This document shows positions 10,041 through 17,929 of a stretch of DNA of 64,000 nt, piece by piece. A program made the translations under genes and the position numbers. This DNA is from a bacterium (GTDB lineage: Bacteria > Oederibacteriota > JAAXVQ01 > JAUVAV01): contig JAIORK010000029.1 in NCBI GenBank assembly GCA_021108215.1, forward strand, positions 1 to 64,000. The letters are read 5' to 3'. Position 1 is the stretch's first letter. Every line of letters begins with the position of its first letter. Under the pieces are notes generated by a model. That model searched no databases. It was given only the letters and a program-made list of their open reading frames with translations, and was not told where the DNA came from.

Positions 10041-10169
10041 ATGGCAACAAAGAAGAAAGTCGCAAAAAAGAAAGTGGCAAAAAAGAAAGTGGTTAAAAAG
10101 AAAGTGGCTAAAAAAAAGGTAGCGAAAAAGAAAGTAGCAAAAAAGAAAGTTGCTAAAAAGAAAAAATAA
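10041..10169 (+). CDS. KKKVA-repeat basic protein (histone H1-like tail)
   Basis: This 42-residue reading frame encodes MATKKKVA followed by near-perfect KKKVA pentapeptides, about seven in all, ending in KKKK. It has no globular domain. Proteins of this composition resemble the Lys/Ala-rich tails of bacterial H1-like proteins (Hc1, AlgP-type) and would be expected to bind DNA or RNA non-specifically. GGGGG and GAGG lie upstream of the ATG, and a strong terminator follows 23 bases after the stop, so it looks like a complete one-gene unit. Codon choice varies between repeats, which argues for selection at the protein level. Confidence 0.7.
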   Translation: MATKKKVAKKKVAKKKVVKKKVAKKKVAKKKVAKKKVAKKKK

Positions 10170-10192
10170 CCTCAGCCTCAAGTCGTTTATAT

Positions 10193-10236
10193 AAAACAAC
10201 GTAGGGTGTTTGTTTCACCCTGCGTTGTTTTATTTT
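10193..10236 (+). terminator. Intrinsic terminator after the KKKVA gene
   Basis: Two 16-base arms (10193-10208 and 10216-10231) pair at all positions if one G-T pair is allowed, around a 7-base T-rich loop, and are followed by ATTTT. A second, weaker hairpin with a T-run lies at about 10245-10271. Confidence 0.85.
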
Positions 10237-10273
10237 CCAGCCAACCCTGCAGATAACCTTGCGGGGTTTTTAA

Positions 10274-10302
10274 TTGGCGCAAACCAGCTGGTTTGTTATA
10301 AT
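10274..10302 (+). promoter_or_regulatory. Promoter of the RNase J gene
   Basis: TTGGCG and a perfect TATAAT are 17 bases apart, placed directly after the preceding terminators. The predicted leader before the RNase J start codon is about 50 bases. Confidence 0.8.
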
Positions 10303-10357
10303 GCCGTTCGATTATGGATTCGGAGAATTATTTTAGCAAAGGAAATTTAAACAGACG

Positions 10358-12019
10358 ATGACTCATTCTAAGTGTATTCTCACACCTTTAGGCGGATTGG
10401 GTGAGATTGGCAAAAATATGATGGCTCTGGAATGTGAAGGGGCGGTTTTAATTATTGATGCCGGGCTGACTTTTCCTACGGAAGATCAACCGGGGATTGA
10501 TTTGATTATCCCCGATATTACCTACCTCGTGGAGAAAAAAGAGCAGGTGCTGGGGTATGTCTTGACACATGGCCATGAGGACCATGTCGGTGCATTGCCC
10601 TATCTTTTGAAACAATTGCCGGGTCCCTTGTATGGGACACGCATGACATTGGGGCTGGTGAAAAACAAACTGGATGAACATGGTTTGACCCATAAAACTG
10701 CTTTGCATGAAATTACGGCCAATGATCAGCTGCAAATCGGTCCATTTAAGATCGAATTTATTCGGGTGACGCACTCGATTGTAGATGCTGTCGGCTTGGG
10801 GATTACCACACCGGCAGGTTTGATTGTCCATAGTGGTGATTTTAAACTGGACCCAACACCGGTGGACGGTTTGTTGACGGATCTGGGGAAATTTGGAGAA
10901 CTGGGCAAGCGCGGGGTGGACCTGATGCTGGCCGATTCTACAAATGTGGAAAGACCCGGTTACACACTTTCAGAGAAAGAAGTTGGTGACGCGTTTGAAG
11001 AAATTATTCGGGATGCGCCGGGTCGGGTAGTGATTGCCAGTTTTTCCAGTAATGTGCACCGTTTTCAGCAAGTGATTCATACGGCGCAGCGCCATCAACG
11101 CAAACTGGGTGTGTTGGGTATGAGCATGATTAAAAATATGCGAACCGCCCAGGAGCTGGGTTATCTGGATATTCCAAATCAGCTGTGGTTGAAGTGGAAT
11201 GATTTGGTATGCATGCCGGCGGAAAAAACCGTTGTCATGACCACCGGCAGTCAAGGCGAACCGAATGCATCCCTGGCCAGAGCGGCGGTAGGTGAGCATG
11301 CCGATCTGAAATTTGGTCCCGGAGATACGGTCGTGATCTCGGCCCGGACCATTCCGGGCAATGAGCGGCGCATCGGTAATATGATTAATCATTTGTTCCA
11401 ATTGGGGTGCAAGGTGCATTATGAACGTGTCAGTGAGATCCATGTTTCTGGCCATGCGGCTAAAGAGGAATTGAAAATATTACACAACCTGGTCCGGCCC
11501 AAATATTTTATTCCCGTACACGGCGAACGCCGCCATCTGGTGCGTCATGCGGAGTTGGGGCACGAATTGGGTATTCCTGAGGAAAACATTTTTCTCCTGA
11601 ACAATGGCGAGCAGATTGCACTTTCGGCCGAAGGGATGAAAAGACTCGGGACAGTGCGGGCGGGAAATGTTTTGGTTGACGGCAAGGGCGTAGGTGATAT
11701 CGGGCATGTTGTGCTGCGTGACCGCAAACATCTCTCGCAAGACGGCATGGTGGTGGCGGTTTTAGCGCTGGACCGGCAATCCGGCCGCATTGTGAATGGT
11801 CCGGAACTTGTGATGCGCGGGATTGCGGATGAGCGCGAGACCGCCCGGTTGACAGAAGGGGCGTTGGAAGCATTGCGTGAAGTTTTGGAACATGAGACCA
11901 TTGAAGGGTTGGCAGATACGGCGGTGTTGCAAGATACGGTCCGGAGCACGTTGAAGCGCTACCTAAAAAAAACGATTATGCGATTTCCCATGATTATTCC
12001 GGTCATCAATGAAATGTGA
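10358..12019 (+). CDS. rnj: Ribonuclease J
   Basis: RNase J is a metallo-beta-lactamase/beta-CASP nuclease with 5'-3' exo- and endonuclease activity that matures rRNA and degrades mRNA. The N-terminal PLGGLGEIGKNM motif and the zinc motif HGHEDH at residues 71-76 identify the family; the beta-CASP part with the IPGNE and HVSGHA stretches and the typical C-terminal region follow. The length of 553 residues is normal. AAGGAA lies about a dozen bases before the ATG. It has its own promoter. No RNase E homologue is visible in this window. Confidence 0.95.
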   Translation: MTHSKCILTPLGGLGEIGKNMMALECEGAVLIIDAGLTFPTEDQPGIDLIIPDITYLVEKKEQVLGYVLTHGHEDHVGALPYLLKQLPGPLYGTRMTLGLVKNKLDEHGLTHKTALHEITANDQLQIGPFKIEFIRVTHSIVDAVGLGITTPAGLIVHSGDFKLDPTPVDGLLTDLGKFGELGKRGVDLMLADSTNVERPGYTLSEKEVGDAFEEIIRDAPGRVVIASFSSNVHRFQQVIHTAQRHQRKLGVLGMSMIKNMRTAQELGYLDIPNQLWLKWNDLVCMPAEKTVVMTTGSQGEPNASLARAAVGEHADLKFGPGDTVVISARTIPGNERRIGNMINHLFQLGCKVHYERVSEIHVSGHAAKEELKILHNLVRPKYFIPVHGERRHLVRHAELGHELGIPEENIFLLNNGEQIALSAEGMKRLGTVRAGNVLVDGKGVGDIGHVVLRDRKHLSQDGMVVAVLALDRQSGRIVNGPELVMRGIADERETARLTEGALEALREVLEHETIEGLADTAVLQDTVRSTLKRYLKKTIMRFPMIIPVINEM

Positions 12020-12154
12020 AGCAATGTGGTGACAAAAAAAGTTTTCGATTGGATCGGCGTTAAATTGGGATGGTGGACCAAGCTAAGATGGGTTATGATA
12101 GGGCTTTCCCAGTGAGGGTGGCGTGATCAGAAAAAGGAGTTTCTAAATACTACA

Positions 12155-14629
12155 ATGATTACATTGTTTGCGAAGGTGAAAAAGAAAAACGGTGCCAAGA
12201 AAAAAAAGTCGGAGGATATGCTGACTTTGCGGGAAATTTTCAGCGGCAAGCGCCGCCGTGAGGTTGCCGGGATTGCCTGGTGGGCGTTGAGTCTGCTTGC
12301 GTTGGCTGCATTTTGGCCGCATGCTGCAGGGCAAAATGCGCTGGGTCTGATTGGAGAGGTTTTTTATCGTTTGGGGTATGCTTTGACCGGCGTGCTGGTT
12401 TATTTCATTCCGCTGATCACAGTTCTCTTTGGCGTGATGCGCTTTAAAGGTGTTGCGGTTGAGCGGCGTTCTTTTAAAATTTTGGGGATGACCCTGGCAC
12501 TGATGGCAATTACGATTTTAATCGAATTGATTCATGCCGAACCGGTGCGTTTTGCAATGGTAAAATCGTTTTATGTCTGGGACGGTGCCGATGTGTTCTG
12601 GGCGAAAATCCCCAAAGCGTTGCGACTTTGGGGAAGTGTGGGTATTCCGGCCGGGGGATTTATTGCCCATGCATTGTCAGTGATTCTGGTGACGATCTTT
12701 TCAACGATTGGCACGTATATTATTTGTGGTACGGTTTTAATTATATCCCTTTATCTTTTGGAAGCGGAACCGTACCTGGTGAAATTGATTAAACGGATTA
12801 CTGAAAAAATACAGACAAGTATGCAAAAGACCCGTCAAGCATCTGCGGACCATTTTGGATATGTCAAGCAAGCTGCGGAAAAATCCGCACACCAGCCAAA
12901 AATCACACCATCACCATTGGCCGAGAAGCCTGCGCCGGCGATTGAAGCTGAAAGGCCGAAGATAAAAATCAGCGCCATGCCGTCGGTGGCAGTACCGGTG
13001 CAGGTGTCATTAGAAAAATCCATCTCAGGGGAGCCGGCCGAAAAGACGGATAAGCCGAAAGAGTCTGCCGGTAAATCCAGTGAGAGTACAGAACAGGAAG
13101 ACAAAGATTATGTTTTGCCCGGTTTGGATATGTTGGAGGACCCCAAGCCGGGAAGCATCATTTCGGAAGCCTATTTTGAGGAAATGAGCCAGACGCTGGA
13201 AAATGCATTGGGACAGTTTGGCGTGGATGCCAAGGTGGTGGAGGTTTGCCCCGGTCCGGTGGTGACGCGGTATGAACTGCAACTTTCGCCCGGGGTGAAG
13301 GTCAGTCGGATTATAACCCTGGCAGATGATATCGCCTTGGCGATGAAAGCGGCGCATGTCCGTATTGAGGCGCCGATTCCGGGGAAAGGTGCGGTAGGGA
13401 TTGAGATTCCCAATGCGGAAAAACAGATCGTTGTGCTCAAAGAATTTGTAAGTCATGATGCATTTAAAAACGCAGAATCGATTTTAACATTTGCCATTGG
13501 GAAGGATATTGGTGGACAGCATATCATGGCCCAGCTCGAGACCATGCCGCATCTTTTGATTGCCGGTGCAACCGGTTCGGGGAAAAGCGCGTGTATTAAT
13601 TCGATTATCAGCAGCCTGCTCTACAAAGCCACGCCCCAACAAGTTAAATTTCTCATGGTTGATCCCAAACGCGTCGAGTTGACCATGTACAACGGCATCC
13701 CCCATTTGAAAAGTCCGGTGATTACCGACAGTCGGGAAGCTTCGGTGGCGCTGCGTCTCATGGTCAAAGAGATGGAAGAACGCTATCAGAAATTTGCCGA
13801 GATGGGTGTGCGGGATATTTCCGCCTACAATGAACGGGTGGCTGCCATCAAGGCCGAGGCAGCCCAACAAGCGGAGCAGGAAAAATTGGAAGAAGGCGAA
13901 AGCATTGAATCGGTCAAACCGGTCGAGATTCCGCCTTGGATGCCTTATGTGATTATTTTTATTGATGAACTGGCGGATTTGATGATGATCTCCGCCAATG
14001 AAGTTGAAAATACCATTACACGTCTGGCGCAGATGGCGCGCGGTGTCGGCATTCATATGGTGTTGGCGACCCAGCGACCCTCTGTGGATGTTATTACCGG
14101 AGTGATCAAGGCCAACTTTCCCTCGCGGATTGCTTTTCAAGTTTCTTCGAAGGTTGATTCGCGGACTATTCTGGATGCGAATGGTGCAGATTCATTACTT
14201 GGGAGAGGGGATATGCTTTATTCACCGGCGTCTGCCGGTAAACCGCTGCGTGTTCAAGGGGTGTTTATTACAACCCAGGAAGTGGACCGGATTGTGAAGT
14301 ACTGGAAGAAACAGGGTAAACCGGTTTTTGACCAGGCATTTTTCGGAGAAAAACTCAAAGCCGCAACCGTTGGCGGCAGTAGTGTTGGCGGCGAAGAGGA
14401 TGTCCTGTTTGAACAAGCTGTGGGCTGGGTGGTGCGTGCAAAACAAGCCAGCACTTCCATGCTCCAGCGGCGTCTAAAAGTAGGGTATTCACGGGCCGCT
14501 CGTTTATTGGATTTGATGGAAGAAAAAGGGATTGTCGGACCGCCGGAAGGCAGTAAACCCAGGAAAGTACTCATTCAACCGGAAGAAGCCGGTATTGGCT
14601 CCGGTGATGGCCAGGAGGAAATGCAATGA
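12155..14629 (+). CDS. ftsK: DNA translocase FtsK/SpoIIIE
   Basis: FtsK pumps chromosomal DNA through the division septum and activates dimer resolution. The 824-residue protein has about four N-terminal membrane helices (residues 45-200), a linker rich in Lys, Pro and Glu (220-320), and the RecA-like motor with Walker A GATGSGKS at 471-478 and Walker B IIFIDELADL. The motor carries a short charged insertion (about 560-590: AEAAQQAEQEKLEEG). The C-terminal gamma winged helix, which reads polar DNA sequences, is present (QRRLKVGYSRAARL). AAGGAG lies some 15 bases before the ATG, so a slightly later start is possible. Its stop overlaps the LolA start by four bases. Confidence 0.95.
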   Translation: MITLFAKVKKKNGAKKKKSEDMLTLREIFSGKRRREVAGIAWWALSLLALAAFWPHAAGQNALGLIGEVFYRLGYALTGVLVYFIPLITVLFGVMRFKGVAVERRSFKILGMTLALMAITILIELIHAEPVRFAMVKSFYVWDGADVFWAKIPKALRLWGSVGIPAGGFIAHALSVILVTIFSTIGTYIICGTVLIISLYLLEAEPYLVKLIKRITEKIQTSMQKTRQASADHFGYVKQAAEKSAHQPKITPSPLAEKPAPAIEAERPKIKISAMPSVAVPVQVSLEKSISGEPAEKTDKPKESAGKSSESTEQEDKDYVLPGLDMLEDPKPGSIISEAYFEEMSQTLENALGQFGVDAKVVEVCPGPVVTRYELQLSPGVKVSRIITLADDIALAMKAAHVRIEAPIPGKGAVGIEIPNAEKQIVVLKEFVSHDAFKNAESILTFAIGKDIGGQHIMAQLETMPHLLIAGATGSGKSACINSIISSLLYKATPQQVKFLMVDPKRVELTMYNGIPHLKSPVITDSREASVALRLMVKEMEERYQKFAEMGVRDISAYNERVAAIKAEAAQQAEQEKLEEGESIESVKPVEIPPWMPYVIIFIDELADLMMISANEVENTITRLAQMARGVGIHMVLATQRPSVDVITGVIKANFPSRIAFQVSSKVDSRTILDANGADSLLGRGDMLYSPASAGKPLRVQGVFITTQEVDRIVKYWKKQGKPVFDQAFFGEKLKAATVGGSSVGGEEDVLFEQAVGWVVRAKQASTSMLQRRLKVGYSRAARLLDLMEEKGIVGPPEGSKPRKVLIQPEEAGIGSGDGQEEMQ

Positions 14630-15405
14630 AAAAACAAACCGTCATGGTTGCCGCACTTGTTGGTATGATGTTGGCAGGCAGTGGGGTTGGAAAAAAAGTA
14701 ACTGTGGTTCCCACACCGGTGATAACACCGCAAGCAACAGTCGTGGTCAGCGCTGTGAAACCGGAAAAACCCGTGCAGCAACAACACGGTGATGGTAAAG
14801 CGGCAGCACGGCTGGCTGCGGCACAAGAAGCACTTGCTGAGCTGACAGCGGATTTTGCGCTGGTTGTTCCCAAAGCCGGGAAAGATGGCGCGACATTTAC
14901 CGCGCAGGGAAAAATGTGGGTTGCAGCCGGGCGCCGCTATATTGTTGCCTATGAGCAGCCTGAAAAGCAGCGCTTGGTATCGAATGGAAGCAAACGCTGG
15001 CTTTATTTGGAAAAAATAAATCAAGTTCAGATTCAATCACTGCCGCCGGCTGGAAATCCCAATGAGTTTTTTCTTGAATTGGGCGGGGGATTGCCAGCTT
15101 TGATTAAGCAATGCGATGTACAGGAGTTGCCCAAAGATAGGAAGCATCCGGAGTGGGAAGGCTTTGTGCTAATTCCTAAATCCGGCACATCACTGGGGTT
15201 TTCCCAAGTGAAAATGTGGCTGGCAGGAAAACAGTTGCTTCCCCGCAGGGTTGTGGTTATGTCGCAACGGAAGGTGCGGGTCGATTTTTCAAATGTGAAA
15301 GTCCACACCCTGGATGAATTGCTGCGCGAACCGGAAAAGGGTTTGGATGCCGGATTGTTTACGTTTGAAATCCCCCAAGGTGCTGAAGTGATTGAAATGT
15401 TTTAA
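14626..15405 (+). CDS. lolA: Outer-membrane lipoprotein carrier LolA
   Basis: LolA ferries lipoproteins through the periplasm from LolCDE to the outer membrane. The 259-residue protein begins with a signal-peptide-like segment (MKKQTVMVAALVGMMLAGSG) and then a Pro/Val-rich linker. The core matches the LolA fold: about residues 68-250, with 'ADFALVVP', the 'GKMWVAAGRRYIVAYEQPEKQRLVSNG' region and 'VRVDFSNVKVHT'. It is longer at the N-terminus than E. coli LolA. The ATG overlaps the ftsK stop, a pairing seen in several Gram-negative phyla. This gene is one of the clearest signs of an outer membrane. Confidence 0.85.
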   Translation: MKKQTVMVAALVGMMLAGSGVGKKVTVVPTPVITPQATVVVSAVKPEKPVQQQHGDGKAAARLAAAQEALAELTADFALVVPKAGKDGATFTAQGKMWVAAGRRYIVAYEQPEKQRLVSNGSKRWLYLEKINQVQIQSLPPAGNPNEFFLELGGGLPALIKQCDVQELPKDRKHPEWEGFVLIPKSGTSLGFSQVKMWLAGKQLLPRRVVVMSQRKVRVDFSNVKVHTLDELLREPEKGLDAGLFTFEIPQGAEVIEMF

Positions 15406-15430
15406 AGGACCGGAAATTAGCCCGGTCCTT
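15405..15430. terminator. Hairpin at the end of lolA
   Basis: AAGGACCGG and CCGGTCCTT form a perfect 9-bp stem around an 8-base loop, starting at the lolA stop codon. No T-run follows, so termination may be weak or factor-dependent. The rodZ promoter lies 130 bases further on. Confidence 0.5.
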
Positions 15431-15559
15431 ACTGTCCCGGCAGTTTTCCGTTTGGCAAGGTAATTTCAATTGAAGCGATCAGTGGGTGGTTTGTTTTCTT
15501 TCTGGATACGATATCGGGCAATGTGCCGCAAACCGTGCCAAGAGACGTCGTAAAAGTTT

Positions 15560-15588
15560 TTGAAATCTTTTGTGAAATAGTGTATATA
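15560..15588 (+). promoter_or_regulatory. Promoter of rodZ
   Basis: TTGAAA and TATATA are exactly 17 bases apart, giving a leader of about 25 bases before the rodZ start codon. This also argues against a longer upstream reading of RodZ, because that start would lie before the promoter. Confidence 0.65.
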
Positions 15589-15618
15589 GAAGCCTGTAAT
15601 AAAAAGGTGGTGAATTAT

Positions 15619-16422
15619 ATGACCGAACATATTCCGATGGATGCAGAAACACAGCAAGTTGAACAGATGAAAAAAGATTCAGCGATTGAGATTGGTGATC
15701 AGTTAAAAAATCAACGAAAATCACTCGGTATTTCATTGGTCGAGGTTGCCGAGCATACCAAGATCGGTAAAAGATATCTCGAATCCTTGGAAGAAGGTCA
15801 GTTTGATGAAATTCCTTGCGAGACCTATATTCTCGGTTTTTTGCGGGCCTATGCCAAGTATCTCGAATTAGATGATGAAAAATTGGCGAGGGTCTATAAA
15901 AATATCTGTGATGAAGATCAGGATGAAACCTGTCAGGAAAATGAATCCAAGCAGGAGCGTTCCAACAATCAGCCGGTTTGGATTCCATTGCTGTCTTTGT
16001 TGATCTTAGCTGGCGTTGGGGCCGGGCTGTTTTTACTCTGGCCAAGCACGACACCTGAGGAAGAACAAGATCATACCGCCATGATGGCGGATACGATCCC
16101 CGAGGGGGTGGCGGGTCTGGAGCGTGGCCGGATTCCGGGGCCGGATGAACCCATGACGTTGAAGATAAAAAGCAAGGATAAAACATGGATCACCATGATG
16201 GCGGATGGCAGACAAGAACCGGATGTTACCCTGGCGGCTGGTGAGGAACGGACTTGGCAGGCCCAGGATCGTTTTGTGCTTTGGACGGGTAATGCCGGTG
16301 GTATTGAGGTCACCTTCAATGGTGAATTGCAGCCTTCGCTGGGCAAAGAAGGTGAAGTTTGTAAAGAAGTTGTGTTTGAACGACCGGAGCCGTTATCGGA
16401 ACCGGAGATTGTGTATGAATAA
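15619..16422 (+). CDS. rodZ: Cytoskeletal protein RodZ
   Basis: RodZ links MreB filaments to the periplasmic wall-elongation machinery. The 267-residue protein has a cytoplasmic Cro-like helix-turn-helix (about residues 22-85, with IGDQLKNQRKSLGISLVEVA), one membrane segment (about 115-137, WIPLLSLLILAGVGAGLFLLW) and a periplasmic DUF4115-type beta domain at the C-terminus. I choose the ATG with AAGGTGG eight bases upstream. A longer reading from 15523 would run through the promoter. The ftsK-lolA-rodZ order fits a division and envelope cluster. Confidence 0.9.
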   Translation: MTEHIPMDAETQQVEQMKKDSAIEIGDQLKNQRKSLGISLVEVAEHTKIGKRYLESLEEGQFDEIPCETYILGFLRAYAKYLELDDEKLARVYKNICDEDQDETCQENESKQERSNNQPVWIPLLSLLILAGVGAGLFLLWPSTTPEEEQDHTAMMADTIPEGVAGLERGRIPGPDEPMTLKIKSKDKTWITMMADGRQEPDVTLAAGEERTWQAQDRFVLWTGNAGGIEVTFNGELQPSLGKEGEVCKEVVFERPEPLSEPEIVYE

Positions 16423-16479
16423 GTACGCCGCGAAATTCTCCGTTCTTTTTAGCGGGAAATTGAAATAAGGAGTTATACC

Positions 16480-16977
16480 ATGGCACAAGAACATTCTTTT
16501 GATGTGGTCTGCAAGCTGGATAAACAGGAAGTCGTCAATGCAGTTCAGCAGACCATGCGTGAAACCACCCAGCGCTATGATTTTAAGGGTGCGAAAGTCG
16601 ATATAGAATTTGATCAGTCCAAAATGACACTGACCTTAACGGCAGAGAGCGAATTTCGTATCAAGTCGCTGTCAGACATGTTGGATACACGTATGGCAAA
16701 ACGTCAGATTCCTCTGGCGGCGATTACGCGCGAGACCCTTGAGGTCGCATCCGGCGGCAGCGCCCGGCAGTTATACCGGCTCCAGACCGGGATACCGATA
16801 GAAAAGGCCAAGGAGATTGTGAAGCTCATCAAAAACATGAAAAACAAAGTGCAGGCCGCCATTCAGAGCGACCAGGTGCGGGTTTCGGGTAAGGTCCTGG
16901 ATGAGCTGCAAGCGGTTCAAAAGATGTTGAACGAGACCGAACTTAATATTCATGTACAGTTTATTAATTACCGGTAA
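16480..16977 (+). CDS. yajQ: YajQ family protein (UPF0234)
   Basis: This is a 165-residue full-length YajQ homologue made of two RNP-like folds: start HSFDVVCKLD, the 'RYDFKGAKVDIEF' motif, and the end 'LNIHVQFINYR'. YajQ proteins bind nucleotides; in Xanthomonas a member binds cyclic di-GMP, and in E. coli it has been linked to phage and tRNA binding. The exact role here is unknown. AAGGAG precedes the ATG. A PilZ domain (57.5 kb) and a REC-only regulator (53.6 kb) are the only other signalling genes in the window. Confidence 0.93.
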   Translation: MAQEHSFDVVCKLDKQEVVNAVQQTMRETTQRYDFKGAKVDIEFDQSKMTLTLTAESEFRIKSLSDMLDTRMAKRQIPLAAITRETLEVASGGSARQLYRLQTGIPIEKAKEIVKLIKNMKNKVQAAIQSDQVRVSGKVLDELQAVQKMLNETELNIHVQFINYR

Positions 16978-17004
16978 AGCATTTGTTTTTTTTACGCAAA
17001 TAAT

Positions 17005-17106
17005 ATGAAGTCTTTGCTGCCGGAGGAGTTGGAACAATTGGTAAAAGACGAAGATAGTGATTTGGTAAAATACACGATTAGCGCGGATAAACCAAAGGCT
17101 GATTGA
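17005..17106 (+). CDS. Small ORF, possible remnant
   Basis: This 33-codon frame (MKSLLPEELEQLV... ending in KPKAD) lies between yajQ and the nucleotidyltransferase gene. Its start has no clear ribosome-binding site, and I do not recognise the family. The acidic helical start could be the beginning of a decayed partner protein. Low support. Confidence 0.2.
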   Translation: MKSLLPEELEQLVKDEDSDLVKYTISADKPKAD

Positions 17107-17191
17107 AAATAATTATGCATTGAACAGCAAATTTAAGAAATGATTTAATGTTGAACACATTCCGGAGTGATCCAATCGTCTCGGGGGTTGC

Positions 17192-17692
17192 ATGATTTTC
17201 TATGAAGAAATATTCAAAGCCTTTCTTAAGGAGAAAGTAAAATTTGTGCTTGTTGGGGGTATTGCCGCCAACCTTCTCGGTTTGATGCGAAATACAGCAG
17301 ATTTGGACATTCTTGTTGAAATGAGTGATGGGAATATAGAAAAAATTATAAAAATATTAAAGCGGCGTGGTTATAAAGTGAAACAACCGGTTGACCCTAT
17401 GGGGATTGCCAATGCTGAAATCAGGGAAGACTGGATTAGGCAGAAACACCTGAAGGCATTCAACTTTTTTAAGGAAGACGGGTTTGAGGAAGTGGATATT
17501 ATCATTGAATCGCCGGTATCCTATCAAGATGCGAAAAAAAATGCTGTGCGTATTAAAATTGATAAACATGTATTACCGGTGATTTCCATCGACAATCTAA
17601 TCAAGATGAAAGAAAAAACCGGACGTTCGGTTGATCAATTGGATGTCAAGGGACTGAAAAAGATAAAGAAGCTGAGGAACAAGAAGATATGA
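17192..17692 (+). CDS. Nucleotidyltransferase-fold protein (DUF6036/MNT-like)
   Basis: The 166-residue protein has the minimal nucleotidyltransferase pattern: VLVGGIAANLLG with GG at 22-23, then the DLD pair at residues 37-39, and a third acidic strand 'VDIIIESP'. Such proteins are often one half of toxin-antitoxin-like pairs; characterised relatives transfer AMP or NMPs to proteins or tRNA. Here it overlaps the next 53-codon gene by four bases (ATGA), indicating a two-gene unit set inside a housekeeping region. GGGGGTTGC precedes the ATG. The substrate is unknown. Confidence 0.7.
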   Translation: MIFYEEIFKAFLKEKVKFVLVGGIAANLLGLMRNTADLDILVEMSDGNIEKIIKILKRRGYKVKQPVDPMGIANAEIREDWIRQKHLKAFNFFKEDGFEEVDIIIESPVSYQDAKKNAVRIKIDKHVLPVISIDNLIKMKEKTGRSVDQLDVKGLKKIKKLRNKKI

Positions 17693-17850
17693 TTTATAAA
17701 TGGGAAACAGAAGAGCAGCGTCTTTTGAAATATATGAGAATTTCCCCAAAACAAAAGCTCGAGTGGCTGCGGCAGATAAACGAATTCGTGCACAAATATT
17801 CAAGCAATCGCAACAAGACCATTCGGAAAAAAATGAGAAAAATGTTTTGA
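17689..17850 (+). CDS. Small basic partner of the nucleotidyltransferase
   Basis: This 53-residue protein (MIYKWETEEQRLLKYMRISP...) has an amphipathic helical region LEWLRQINEFVHKY and a Lys/Arg-rich tail. Its ATG overlaps the stop of the upstream gene as ATGA, so the two are probably translationally coupled. I know similar small 'SPxQ+LEWL.+ .F' proteins beside such nucleotidyltransferases, but no biochemical role that I can cite with certainty. An antitoxin- or toxin-like partner is the simplest reading. Confidence 0.65.
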   Translation: MIYKWETEEQRLLKYMRISPKQKLEWLRQINEFVHKYSSNRNKTIRKKMRKMF

Positions 17851-17929
17851 TGAAAAACCGGCGCAATTAAGCCAGTCTTGTTTGATTGAATCCCCTTTTT
17901 TTATTAAAAAATAAAAAGCGAGTTTGATT

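Noticed and set aside
9951-10199. 82-codon Phe/Leu-rich frame opposite the KKKVA gene
   Set aside because: It is the low-complexity antisense of the Lys-codon repeat and has no independent support.
15523-15618. Longer RodZ start
   Set aside because: It would start upstream of the predicted promoter and has no ribosome-binding site; the ATG at 15619 has both.
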